From an uncultured Actinomyces sp. (lineage in GTDB: Bacteria; Actinomycetota; Actinomycetes; Actinomycetales; Actinomycetaceae): a stretch of DNA of 51,290 bases. Below, one piece after another: positions 13,845 through 23,025 of this stretch (position 1 is the stretch's first letter; each line of letters starts with the position of its first letter). A model generated the notes under the pieces. The model made no database searches and was not told the DNA's origin. It saw nothing but the letters and a program-made list of their open reading frames with translations. The position numbers were made by a program, and so were the translations under genes. The stretch is from assembly GCA_938030835.1 (NCBI GenBank), contig CALHID010000243.1:1-51290 (forward strand). The letters run 5' to 3'.

Positions 13845-16160
13845 ATGAACCTTAAAGAGTTCTTCCAAGCAGTCCTCCCAGACGGTGAAGGCTGGACACC
13901 AATCATCCTCAAGGGGCCGATGGGCGGTCTGACTAACTTCCGCTGGTTTGAGCTGCCAGCGCAGCTTGATAAAATGGTGGCATACGCCGAGGCTAACGCT
14001 GATCTGGACGTGTACTACTCTCCCTTCCTTTACACCAAGCCCCCGGCCCTGTCGAACACGAGGCACGCAGCCAAGGATAACGTGACCAAGGCAGCGTGCG
14101 TCTGGGCAGACGGTGATGACTGCCCTACCGACAAGCTCCGCATCCAGCCTACAATCACTGTTCAGACCAGCGAGAAGCACTGGCAGGGATACTGGCTACT
14201 CGAAGACGCAGGCGACCTGTCCAACGACATGCTCGAAGCCCTCTCACGAGGACTCTACGAAGCACACAAGAACGACGGAATGGACCGAGGCTGGCCCCTG
14301 TCGAAGAAGCTGCGCGTCCCATTCACGCATAACCTCAAGAAGGTGAAGCCCTGGGAGATCACACTTGAAGTGAACGACGAGCCTATCACCGCAGCAGAGT
14401 TCGCGGCTGAGTACCCCCCTGTCGAACGCATGGGCATTGAGGAAGAAGACTTCCCCACCGACATCCCCAGCATGTTTGAGGTGTTGGGCATGGTGAACCG
14501 TAGCTACATCACGGACCTTGCTACGGACGACACCTTCAATGATGACGAGGACCGTAGCTCGAAGATGTACCATCTTCAGTGTGCCCTCTGGGAAGAAGGT
14601 TGTTCAATTGTTGAAGCCTTCGCAGTCGTGCGTGCCACCGAGTTCAACAAGTTCGAGGCAGACGGACGCGGCGACGGATACCTCTGGAAACAGATCAACC
14701 GTGACTATGCGCGTTGGAAGTCTGAGCATGAAGGCCCCACGGAAAATGATCTTGAGGCGACAACTCGTATCGGCTCGTCCTACCTCCTGAGTGAAGCACG
14801 CGAACTCACCTTGCAGGACGTGAACTTCCTGCATGAGAACGAGGAAGAACCGATGGGCCTGTTTGTCGATCAGTTTGCGGCATGGGCATCGACTAAATCA
14901 GCGATGGCACCTAAGCAGTTCCACTATGCGGGCGCTCTCGCTATCTTGTCGTCCATGTTTGCCAAGTATGCGTTTTTGCCGACCAACGTGCAGAAGATGC
15001 CACTGAATCTGTACTTCCTGGTTCTGGGACGTACTACTCAGTCGCGTAAGTCAACGTCACTTCGCCTCGCTGAGTCCATGATGCGAGACGTGGCTGTCGG
15101 CATCGGCAAGGGGCCTGACGCTTTCATTGCACCGGAAGACTCGACAGGTGAAGCACTGTCTGCATACCTGCGTACCAAGCCGAAGGAGTCGGGTCTGTTC
15201 GCTATTGACGAGGTGCAGGACTTCTTTGCACACGCTGCCCAGAAGGGGAGCTATATGGCATCTATGATGCCATTCCTCACCAAGTCTTACGACGGCTACA
15301 TCCCCGCTGTCGCACGTAAAGACAAGGGAGGCAAGGTTGCGTACCAGACTGCGACCCCGTACTATATGACGTTCTACGGGACGGGCATCTTGGACCAGGC
15401 CGCGAAGCACCTGACGACAGAAAAGGTGGAGTCCGGCTTCACGCCCCGCTGTCTCGTCGTCATCGACGACCGAGACAAATACATCACGTCCTCTCAGGAC
15501 GTGAAGCTCGTGCAGGTGAGTGCATCGACAGGCAAGATTGAGGACAAGCAGCGTGACTTCATGTTGTCGAATCTCATCAAGTCGGTCGCTAAGTTCGACG
15601 CGCAATTCAGCACACGTCAAGCAGCACGGATGCCTAACGAGGAAGTCCGCAACCCTATCGAGTTCGAGCCTGGCGTGTTCGAGCGTTGGATTGACTTCTC
15701 AGAAGAGGCGAAGGTTCTTGCTGAACGACACATGCTGAACAGCCGTGAGCTATTCCCTGGCACTGAGCGTATGACGTTCTCGGTGCTCCGTATCGCGGCT
15801 CTGCTTGCCATGTATAACGGCCCTAACTCGAAGGGTACTGTCGTTGTCTCAATGCGGGAAATGCTCAAGGCTATCTCGCTTGCGTCCATCTGGCTGTCTT
15901 CTAACGAGGTGTTCATTCACCACGTGAAGAACAGCAACTTCAGCAACAAGGTGGACAAGCTCATTAACTTTGTTGCGCGCACCGACAACGGCATGGTTTC
16001 GATTCCGAAACTCATGTTGAAGTTCCAGTCAGAAATCAGTGGTATGCGCGAACTGAAGGAGATTATCACATACGCCCAGGCACGCGGAACAATCCGTGAA
16101 GTCATTAAGGGCAAATCGAATAATGAACGGTTCATTGAATACATAGGAGGCCAGGTATGA
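13845..16160 (+). CDS. Primase-helicase (RepB-like primase with DUF3987-like ATPase), 771 aa
   Basis: ATG 13845 follows AAAGGAGAGCA; the frame open from 13794 includes the promoter and is rejected. The N-terminal 250 residues resemble an archaeo-eukaryotic-type primase, with acidic catalytic residues in VWADGDD (about 87-92) and a basic HWQGYWLL segment. A RecA-like ATPase follows, with Walker A GRTTQSRKST (about 395-404) and Walker B LFAIDEVQ (about 450). This should be the phage replicative primase/helicase. It overlaps the polymerase gene by four bases. Confidence 0.85.
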   Translation: MNLKEFFQAVLPDGEGWTPIILKGPMGGLTNFRWFELPAQLDKMVAYAEANADLDVYYSPFLYTKPPALSNTRHAAKDNVTKAACVWADGDDCPTDKLRIQPTITVQTSEKHWQGYWLLEDAGDLSNDMLEALSRGLYEAHKNDGMDRGWPLSKKLRVPFTHNLKKVKPWEITLEVNDEPITAAEFAAEYPPVERMGIEEEDFPTDIPSMFEVLGMVNRSYITDLATDDTFNDDEDRSSKMYHLQCALWEEGCSIVEAFAVVRATEFNKFEADGRGDGYLWKQINRDYARWKSEHEGPTENDLEATTRIGSSYLLSEARELTLQDVNFLHENEEEPMGLFVDQFAAWASTKSAMAPKQFHYAGALAILSSMFAKYAFLPTNVQKMPLNLYFLVLGRTTQSRKSTSLRLAESMMRDVAVGIGKGPDAFIAPEDSTGEALSAYLRTKPKESGLFAIDEVQDFFAHAAQKGSYMASMMPFLTKSYDGYIPAVARKDKGGKVAYQTATPYYMTFYGTGILDQAAKHLTTEKVESGFTPRCLVVIDDRDKYITSSQDVKLVQVSASTGKIEDKQRDFMLSNLIKSVAKFDAQFSTRQAARMPNEEVRNPIEFEPGVFERWIDFSEEAKVLAERHMLNSRELFPGTERMTFSVLRIAALLAMYNGPNSKGTVVVSMREMLKAISLASIWLSSNEVFIHHVKNSNFSNKVDKLINFVARTDNGMVSIPKLMLKFQSEISGMRELKEIITYAQARGTIREVIKGKSNNERFIEYIGGQV

Positions 16161-18217
16161 AAGTCTTAACTGAAAATATTGACAAGCTGCCCGTTCTTGC
16201 AACAATTCTACTCAAGCGTGCAAGGACGGTGGCTGGTCTGCCAGAAGATGTGACTGTCGAACTCACCGACGACCCCACCGAAGAAGGCATCGACATCACC
16301 CTCGGAACGGTCAAGGGCTACAAGGGTGATGCCTTCAAGTCGCTTTCTCCAAAGCAGATTGTGACTCATCCGCAGGCTATTCTGTTCCTCGCTCAAGCGT
16401 TCCAGTACGCCTTCCTCGGTCCTGTTGACCCCGGCCTGGAACTTGGCAAGGCGTACTGGGTCATCTGGGAGGGGCAGGACATCGAGTTCAAGCCTGGCAC
16501 CTTGATTGCTCTCGATATCGAATCGGCGGGCAACATTGAGGAAGACACCTTTGCGGCTGGCCGTATCCTGTCTATTGCCCTGTGGAATGGCAAGTTCGGT
16601 GTCGTTATCCCAGAAGAACTTGCTGAGACCGACAAGGCAGCAGAACTTATCAAGCGACTGTGCGACACCTGCACTGTCATTGCCCATAACGGTACGTTCG
16701 ACATGCCCTACCTGTCGAAGCGACTAGGCATCCGCGTGTACCATCACGAGGACACGTTGCTCATGCACTTCGTGCTCGACAACCTGGCTGGTGAGCATGG
16801 CTTGAAGCCTCTCGCTCGTCGCTGGTTGCGCGCTGAAGACTGGGACTCGGATGCTAAGTCTTACCTGAAGGGTGGGGCGTACTTCGAGAACATTCCCAGG
16901 GAAAAGCTCTACGAGTACAACTTGGCAGACGTGGTGTGGACCTTCAAGCTGTACGAGTACTTCCTTCCCATGCTTAAAAACAGCGGAAAGTACGACTACT
17001 ATCGCTACCGTATGCAGGTCACGAAGGTTCTGAACGACGTGCAGATGAACGGTGTGGCCGTGTCGCTCGAAGCACTCGATGAGCTGGAAGAAAAGTACAA
17101 GCGTCAGTGTGACGAGAACCTTGTGACACTGCGTGAGCACGCGGGCGAGGACTTCAACCCACAGTCCCCTAAGCAGATCAAGGACTACTTCACGTCCAAG
17201 GGCGTGTCATCTCCCTCGTTCGACTCGGACCACCTGAAGAAGCTGAAGCGTGAAGGTAAGGAAGTGGAGTTTATCGACGCTCTGCTCGCCTACCGTTACG
17301 CCGCTAAGGTGATTGGCTCGTTCATTGCTAACGTACGCCGTAAGGTTGGTGAAGACGGGCGTATTCACCCGTACTACCTGCCTCATGGTGCGAAGACGGG
17401 TCGCCTGTCTGCTAAGGGTCCGGCGATTCAGACGATGGGGCGCGACAGTGGTATCAAGCGTGCCCTTGTCGCTGAGCCTGGCTGCAAGATCATCTCGTGC
17501 GACTACTCTCAGGCAGAGCTGCGCACTGTCGCTGAGCTTGCGGACGACGAGGCCATGATTGCGGCCTTCCAGCCGGGCGCGCCTGACTTCTTCGATGACC
17601 TGATGACGAAAATCTGGCCTGAAGAGTTCCCGACAATCGAAGCGTATGAGGCATACAAGCATGAACAGCCAAAGACTGCTAAGAACCGACGCGCACTAGT
17701 CAAGAGTGTGGTGTACGGCCTCAACTACGGTCGTGGCGTGGTTGCTATTGCGACAGCCCTTGAACAGCCAATCGAAGTTGCACAACACGTTGTCGATCAA
17801 TACCTGGGTGCCTACCCAGGACTTCGAGACTGGCAGGCACGAGTACGCCACAGTGTCGGACGCAAGGAAGAGGACAACGAACGTAAAACCAAGTTCGCCC
17901 TCACCTTCAACCCCCTGTTCGTGTCGGACAGCAACTACAGTTCGACACAGAACGAGGCATTGGCCTTTGTTCCACAGTCCACAGCTAATGACATCTGCCT
18001 CAACGCGGCGATCAAGATCAACGAACAAGTAGGACAATACGGTGCTAAGCTGATTGGCCTCGTTCACGACGCAACCTACGTCGAGTGCCCAGAAGAAACC
18101 ATCGAAGAGTGCTCGAAGATGATGGAGCGCGAAATGGCTCAGGCAGCGACCCTCGTGTTCAACCGCGTACCGTTTGCCGCTGAAGCAGAAGTCGGCAACA
18201 ACTGGGAGGAAGTGTGA
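16157..18217 (+). CDS. polA: Family A DNA polymerase with 3'-5' exonuclease, 686 aa
   Basis: The exonuclease domain shows D120/E122 (LDIES), N178/D182 (AHNGTFD) and Y254/D258 (YNLAD). Polymerase motif A is SCDYSQAEL (D449), motif B spans R512, K516 and Y520 with YGLNYG, and motif C is VHDA (H637, D638). There is no 5' nuclease domain, as usual for phage polymerases. GGAGG precedes the ATG. It forms the replisome with the upstream primase-helicase. Confidence 0.95.
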   Translation: MKVLTENIDKLPVLATILLKRARTVAGLPEDVTVELTDDPTEEGIDITLGTVKGYKGDAFKSLSPKQIVTHPQAILFLAQAFQYAFLGPVDPGLELGKAYWVIWEGQDIEFKPGTLIALDIESAGNIEEDTFAAGRILSIALWNGKFGVVIPEELAETDKAAELIKRLCDTCTVIAHNGTFDMPYLSKRLGIRVYHHEDTLLMHFVLDNLAGEHGLKPLARRWLRAEDWDSDAKSYLKGGAYFENIPREKLYEYNLADVVWTFKLYEYFLPMLKNSGKYDYYRYRMQVTKVLNDVQMNGVAVSLEALDELEEKYKRQCDENLVTLREHAGEDFNPQSPKQIKDYFTSKGVSSPSFDSDHLKKLKREGKEVEFIDALLAYRYAAKVIGSFIANVRRKVGEDGRIHPYYLPHGAKTGRLSAKGPAIQTMGRDSGIKRALVAEPGCKIISCDYSQAELRTVAELADDEAMIAAFQPGAPDFFDDLMTKIWPEEFPTIEAYEAYKHEQPKTAKNRRALVKSVVYGLNYGRGVVAIATALEQPIEVAQHVVDQYLGAYPGLRDWQARVRHSVGRKEEDNERKTKFALTFNPLFVSDSNYSSTQNEALAFVPQSTANDICLNAAIKINEQVGQYGAKLIGLVHDATYVECPEETIEECSKMMEREMAQAATLVFNRVPFAAEAEVGNNWEEV

Positions 18218-18507
18218 CAGACTACAAGCAGGCACCCTGTAGTGGAGCACCAACCGAATGGTTCTACGACCCGACACTCTACGAAACAGTTGTGAGGGCT
18301 TTTTGTAATGAGTGCCCTGTCAAGGAACAATGCCTTCAAGACTGTCTGATAGCCGAAGAAACACCAATCGACGGCAAAAAGTTCCGCTCTGGTATTTTTG
18401 GTGGCCTCTCACCGACAGGCCGAAACAGGCTCATGGGTACCGGATATGCAGTCATCACCGAAAACTGGATGGAGAAAGATAATGACGATGACAGTAATAG
18501 CAATTGA
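18214..18507 (+). CDS. WhiB-family iron-sulfur transcription factor-like protein, 97 aa
   Basis: Four cysteines at C9, C31, C34 and C40 match the WhiB [4Fe-4S] pattern, followed by a turn GIFGG at 60-64 and a basic residue patch. WhiB proteins occur only in Actinobacteria and their phages, so this is the best host marker. Phage WhiB proteins can repress host whiB2 and cause superinfection exclusion (known for mycobacteriophage TM4), so a similar role is possible. GTG start, overlapping polA. Confidence 0.9.
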   Translation: MTDYKQAPCSGAPTEWFYDPTLYETVVRAFCNECPVKEQCLQDCLIAEETPIDGKKFRSGIFGGLSPTGRNRLMGTGYAVITENWMEKDNDDDSNSN

Positions 18508-18946
18508 CCCCGGCGTGAACACCGGCCTCGTTGTAGCACGTGTCGAAGAAGAGGTGGAGATTCTACACTTCGACCAATTCATTTGCTCGACGCACACCGA
18601 AACGGCAGAACTCATCAAACACTACCTTGACGAGTACCCTCAAGCCGTTGTCGTGGCTGAGCAATTCGACCTGAGACCCAGCAACAAGTTCACAGCAGAC
18701 CTTACCCCCGTGAAGGTCAATGCAATCCTTGACTGGTTTGTCGATGACATCCATTATCAGACACCCGCTCAAGCCAAGGGCCTGGTCAAGGATGCGACAC
18801 TCAAGAATCTCGGGTGGTGGCTCACTGGTAAGGACGTGAACTATAAGGACGCTAACGATGTCCGTGATGCCTTCCGGCACCTCGTCTACTATCTCGTTCA
18901 TGAGCTGAAACACAAGTGGACACTCGACAACGGGTGGCCTAGATAG
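18482..18946 (+). CDS. RuvC-like Holliday junction resolvase, 154 aa
   Basis: The start at 18482 is chosen because the fold begins at once (TVIAIDPGVNTGLVV, catalytic D9) and GGAGAAAGATA precedes it. Further acidic residues occur in VVVAEQFDL and in DANDVRDAFRHL, as expected for the RNase H-like resolvase core. It overlaps the WhiB gene by 26 bases and closes the rightward block just before the terminator. It probably resolves branched DNA before packaging. Confidence 0.85.
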   Translation: MTMTVIAIDPGVNTGLVVARVEEEVEILHFDQFICSTHTETAELIKHYLDEYPQAVVVAEQFDLRPSNKFTADLTPVKVNAILDWFVDDIHYQTPAQAKGLVKDATLKNLGWWLTGKDVNYKDANDVRDAFRHLVYYLVHELKHKWTLDNGWPR

Positions 18947-18948
18947 CG

Positions 18949-18990
18949 AAAACCCCTCTGCTAGGAAAGGAGAACTAGCAGAGGGGTTTT
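18949..18990. terminator. Bidirectional terminator between convergent blocks
   Basis: AAAACCCCTCTGCTAG (18949-18964) pairs perfectly with 18975-18990 around a 10-base loop. The stem ends in T-runs on both strands, so it can end both the rightward replication block and the leftward structural block. Confidence 0.9.
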
Positions 18991-19055
18991 CTGTACCTCA
19001 CACCCAACAAGCAAACACACGGAGGTGAATAATTGTCACCGACTAGTATAGCACA

Positions 19056-19730
19056 TCAACCGATCTTTGTCGCCTGAATGGTCAGGCCACCCCAGCCAAG
19101 GTTCGTGCTCTGGTCGATTTGCAGCCTAATAGACACTGATACTTCCTTGCCGGGGGTATCAACGTACTTAGCAATAGGGCCAACATGAACGAACATGACA
19201 TTCTTATCATGGCCGTACGTGTTGAAAACACCAACATTATGTTCCTTGCCGTCAATCATCATAAAGACGTTGATATAGGCACCATTAGCGTTATAGTCAT
19301 TGGTCATGGTGATCTGACCCGAGATCAGCCACAAACCAGCCTTCGACAGACGGATATTACGGCTAACGCGTGCATTAGCACCATCAGCAGTATAGCGGCG
19401 GTAATCAGCAAACGAGGCATTTTCGTTCACGTAATCCGTTTCGACAGCGCCACCCCAAATCTTAGTGAGCTGACCGTTGCTGTTAATCAGCATCTCCTTC
19501 GTGTCCTTACGGTAGATAAGGACATCATAGTTGCCAGCCCCAGCCTTACGGATAGCAGTCAGCTTAGTGTCATAATCACTCGCATTGTTAGCGATAATGA
19601 CACGGCCCTTCTGAAGCTGCTTCACAACATCAGAAACAGAATTGAAACCCAAGTTCATGAAAACAGGCCAACTCTGAATAATATCAGAATCAGAGTAAGT
19701 CCAGATACCCTGATCGTTAACTGTACCCAT
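19056..19730 (-). CDS. Minor tail protein / putative receptor-binding tip, 224 aa
   Basis: Last gene of the leftward structural block. AGGAGTGAGG precedes the ATG. The C-terminal half (about residues 100-224) is beta-rich (GLWLISGQITMTNDYN, NVMFVHVGPIA) and reads like a trimeric tail-tip or C1q-like domain. The gene's position after the distal tail genes makes it a candidate for host recognition. No exact family. Confidence 0.7.
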   Translation of the reverse strand: MGTVNDQGIWTYSDSDIIQSWPVFMNLGFNSVSDVVKQLQKGRVIIANNASDYDTKLTAIRKAGAGNYDVLIYRKDTKEMLINSNGQLTKIWGGAVETDYVNENASFADYRRYTADGANARVSRNIRLSKAGLWLISGQITMTNDYNANGAYINVFMMIDGKEHNVGVFNTYGHDKNVMFVHVGPIAKYVDTPGKEVSVSIRLQIDQSTNLGWGGLTIQATKIG

Positions 19731-19731
19731 G

Positions 19732-20352
19732 TTAGTACCTCACTCCTGAGAATTGAACGGAAACATATGCGTGACCGTTGTGGTTGTCGATATATTCTGG
19801 GTGCTCTTTGGAACCCTTCAACCCAATAAAGGCAGTTCCATACTGGAAATTGTCGTAATCAACAACCATAGTAAACGACAAGCCAGTTACCATAACCAAG
19901 TCAGTGCCTCGGCCACCCCGTCCTGTAGCAAGGCCCGAAACCACATACGGGATATGCGCAAGTTTGCGCTCGCGGCCAAGATGATCTCGAACGCCTGTGA
20001 AAACCTGCGGAAAGATATACTCACCAGTAGTCAACGGAATCACAGGAATGTAAAGAAACCCTGTAATAGACAGCTGCATGAACGAACCAGCGTTACCCCA
20101 ATCCAAAGGTGCTTTCCACAAGTCCTCATAGGCACCAATGCCAGGATTACTACCGGGCTGTTCAACAAGCATCTCCTGATAGAACGGCTGTGCAACACCA
20201 TTAGCCGCACGCGAAGAAGTCAAGGCACTAACAGCATCATACGAATTACTGACCTTGCTCTTCATCAAGGTCATGTCATTCTCAAGATACGCTACGCGCC
20301 TGTCGATGTCACTTCCCCATGCCTGGGATGGGGTCGGCAGATTGTGCTTCAT
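19732..20352 (-). CDS. Minor tail protein, 206 aa
   Basis: Starts within the end of the upstream gene (44-base overlap) with GGAGTGACGCATA before ATG. The N-terminus (DIDRRVAYLENDMTLMKSKV) is a short coiled coil typical of tail-fibre attachment segments, followed by a beta-rich body. Likely part of the tail tip with its neighbour. Confidence 0.7.
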   Translation of the reverse strand: MKHNLPTPSQAWGSDIDRRVAYLENDMTLMKSKVSNSYDAVSALTSSRAANGVAQPFYQEMLVEQPGSNPGIGAYEDLWKAPLDWGNAGSFMQLSITGFLYIPVIPLTTGEYIFPQVFTGVRDHLGRERKLAHIPYVVSGLATGRGGRGTDLVMVTGLSFTMVVDYDNFQYGTAFIGLKGSKEHPEYIDNHNGHAYVSVQFSGVRY

Positions 20353-22108
20353 TATGCGTCACTCCTTTCAACGTCAACTCTCGAAGCGTGATACCAGCCT
20401 CAAGAGGATAATCCGCAACTCGGGGCCTATCGAATATTGTAGCAACATCCGACACCCTAGTAAGCGCCTCACACGAAGCCTTCACACTAGACTCATCATA
20501 CGAAGCTGACTTGATATGCCACGTAAAGTGATCGTACACAGCTGTCGTCCCAGCAATGCGCCCAAACACCTGCTGATTCGACACCACAGGCTTGTTCTTC
20601 GTGAACTCCAACAAGTCGTCCATGATCTTCTTCATTGTCGTACCACGAGGCCACTTCTCAGCAGCCTTCTCAGGCAATGGTGAGCCAGTAAAAGCATTGA
20701 CATCAGACAGGTACACAGGCTCACGCTCGAAGTCATACACGACATCTGTGTATGACTCGTGCATCGGAACAGCGCCCGTCCAATCCATCTCAGCAGAGTA
20801 GCCAAACGCGCTCTGGGCCTTATACACACAAGCCTCATACGCCTGGGTCTTAGTCGTTAGGTTCATGCTGTCGATCTTCACAGCATCCGTCTTATGTGGG
20901 TAGCCAGTGTAGAACGTAAATGTCTCCTGGTCACACAAGTAAGCGTGCCCATAAATACGGAGGGTGCTGTAGTCAGTCTGACCATCCGACTCAGCAATAC
21001 GATAAGGAGATAGACGCTCATTCGACATGCCCGTCACAGTCACCTTGATCTGGTTCGCTTCGTCGCCCTTCTCGATGTGGAGCGAACCGCCCTCGGCGTA
21101 CCACTGAGCAGGTGTAATCGGCTTGTTGTCCTTGCCGACGACAGAGTACACGGAGCGCGCAAAGTAGATCTGACCGTTAGCACGAGTCCTAATATTGAAG
21201 TCCGTACCAACTTCGTTAGGCATCACACACTCAGGCTGAGAATACAAATAATCAATCGTCCCTTGAATCTCAAGCACAAACTCTTTAGTCTCGCCAGACT
21301 CGACTGACAAAACCTCAGCAGCCTTAATGGACTCCACTGTCGTCTTGTTGTTAGACGGCTGTGGGTGGATAAGGCTAATGCGATCTTCGCCTTCAATGCG
21401 AGGGCGGGTACCGGCAAGGTTGCCTGAGCGATAATCAGAAGAAGCTAGGTCAATGACAGGGGGGTAATAAGTACACTCAATATGCGAGAAAGGCTCACCA
21501 ATAGCCCACTGAATCGAATAGTCTACAGTAGAGCCTTGGAACCTCGTAAGAACAGTGTGGTTCTCAAACAGCACAATCGTGTCATACACCCACGTAATCT
21601 GATAATTGTTAGCAGACAAGAAGCTCTTGAGGATAGTCCACAAATTACCTTTACCACCAACAAAATCATACGTCTTAGTCGCAATAGTAGTCTTAGGTGC
21701 AATAAACGGATTACGCTCATTAGCAGTCGGCTTAGCAACATACACCTTTGGAGACTCGACACCCGCAGCCTTAAACACCTGCGCAATAACCTTGTCCATC
21801 GTCACGCCCTGAAGGTGCTTAACCTCAGCAGACACATCAAGACGATAGAAAGGGTCATTCAACGTAGCCGACCACGACCACGGGGTATTCGTAATTGACC
21901 GGACAAACGCGTGAGTACGACCAAAGATAGGGCTGTCGAGACGAATCTCCTTCGTCATCACATCAGCGGCTTCAACATACCCCGCACCCTCCAACGAGTA
22001 CTCAGAGAAGCCACCCGTCGTTGAATCACGGTCAAGCGAGACAGCATCCTCAACGACAGACCAGCCAGTCAGCTTGTTGTTAGTAAAGCCGATAGCCTGC
22101 ATCACCAT
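20309..22108 (-). CDS. Tail-associated (Tal-like) minor tail protein, 599 aa
   Basis: Third gene after the tape measure in the direction of transcription, where siphophages place the Tal/baseplate hub protein. The N-terminus (FTNNKLTGWSVVEDAVSLDR) and many beta segments fit a minor tail hub. No peptidase motif recognised. ATG 22108 is spaced seven bases from GAAGAGG. Confidence 0.75.
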   Translation of the reverse strand: MVMQAIGFTNNKLTGWSVVEDAVSLDRDSTTGGFSEYSLEGAGYVEAADVMTKEIRLDSPIFGRTHAFVRSITNTPWSWSATLNDPFYRLDVSAEVKHLQGVTMDKVIAQVFKAAGVESPKVYVAKPTANERNPFIAPKTTIATKTYDFVGGKGNLWTILKSFLSANNYQITWVYDTIVLFENHTVLTRFQGSTVDYSIQWAIGEPFSHIECTYYPPVIDLASSDYRSGNLAGTRPRIEGEDRISLIHPQPSNNKTTVESIKAAEVLSVESGETKEFVLEIQGTIDYLYSQPECVMPNEVGTDFNIRTRANGQIYFARSVYSVVGKDNKPITPAQWYAEGGSLHIEKGDEANQIKVTVTGMSNERLSPYRIAESDGQTDYSTLRIYGHAYLCDQETFTFYTGYPHKTDAVKIDSMNLTTKTQAYEACVYKAQSAFGYSAEMDWTGAVPMHESYTDVVYDFEREPVYLSDVNAFTGSPLPEKAAEKWPRGTTMKKIMDDLLEFTKNKPVVSNQQVFGRIAGTTAVYDHFTWHIKSASYDESSVKASCEALTRVSDVATIFDRPRVADYPLEAGITLRELTLKGVTHNEAQSADPIPGMGK

Positions 22109-23025
22109 GAGTAAACCTCTTCCAACGTCACAGAAGCCGTGTAATGACCGCGATAGTTGTTCACAGTCACAACACTAGCTGAACCAGGAACAACCTGAAG
22201 GTTCCCACCACCGGACGGGTATGCAAACTCATACAGGTTAACAGCTGTGTCGATGTGAGTGTCCTCGGGCACGATCTGCAACATAGCCCAGTCGAGAGCA
22301 CCCTCACCCTGTGGAATAATCGACACCTCCCACAGAGCTGGGTAAAAAGCGCGCACCTGGTTCTTGTTAAAAGAACTAACAGTGTTGCGACCATCAAGAC
22401 TACGGAACCTGAACGAGAACGGCTGCTTACCGTCTTCCGGTCCAGATGACAAAAACACGCCCGTATGTCCTTCAGGAATAAGAACACGCTCAGTGTACTG
22501 ACCAACCTTCGACAAAGCCAGAGACACCTGCCGCCCATTCAGACGATCAACATCAGACTGGAACTTGTTGTTCGTCTGAAGTACACCGCCCTTCAGCACG
22601 ACACCAGGGTGTCCAGACTGAGAGTTGTTAGCCTTCGTGGGGAACAGTGCTTGCTTACCCCAATCGTTGAAAGCAAACGGAGAACCAGCATGGTAATGCA
22701 GGTACGGCAAACCCATCAAAGGCGACAAAACGTTCTTCATCGAGAACGGGTCCAGATACGTCACCCACTCGCCCGTCCTGTTCATGAACAGCTCACGGAA
22801 CTTGTTAGCCTGCTCACGATTCAAGAACGACCACGACAGCTCATAATGCCTGCCGCCATACACAGAACCACCCATGTAGGACAGACCATTCAGAAGGCGC
22901 TGTGAGTCGCCCGAATGGACATTAGTCGAAACAGGCGACTCGTCCGGTGCGGGGAACCACTCAATAATGTCGTTCCCCACACCGAAACAAACCTCACGGG
23001 TTGCGCAACCCCTAGTAGACACCAC
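22102..23025 (-). CDS. Distal tail protein-like minor tail protein, 307 aa
   Basis: Immediately follows the tape measure and overlaps its end by 14 bases; a GTG start is used. Beta-rich with aromatic patches (RHYELSWSFLNREQANKFRE, GEWVTYLDPFS), consistent with a Dit-type ring protein joining tube and tip. Confidence 0.7.
   Translation of the reverse strand: MVSTRGCATREVCFGVGNDIIEWFPAPDESPVSTNVHSGDSQRLLNGLSYMGGSVYGGRHYELSWSFLNREQANKFRELFMNRTGEWVTYLDPFSMKNVLSPLMGLPYLHYHAGSPFAFNDWGKQALFPTKANNSQSGHPGVVLKGGVLQTNNKFQSDVDRLNGRQVSLALSKVGQYTERVLIPEGHTGVFLSSGPEDGKQPFSFRFRSLDGRNTVSSFNKNQVRAFYPALWEVSIIPQGEGALDWAMLQIVPEDTHIDTAVNLYEFAYPSGGGNLQVVPGSASVVTVNNYRGHYTASVTLEEVYSW

Noticed and set aside
8217..18946. 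Search for integrase, recombination directionality factor or CI-type repressor to support lysogeny
   Set aside because: None recognised here or elsewhere; the small HTH gene at 13114 alone does not justify calling a temperate phage.
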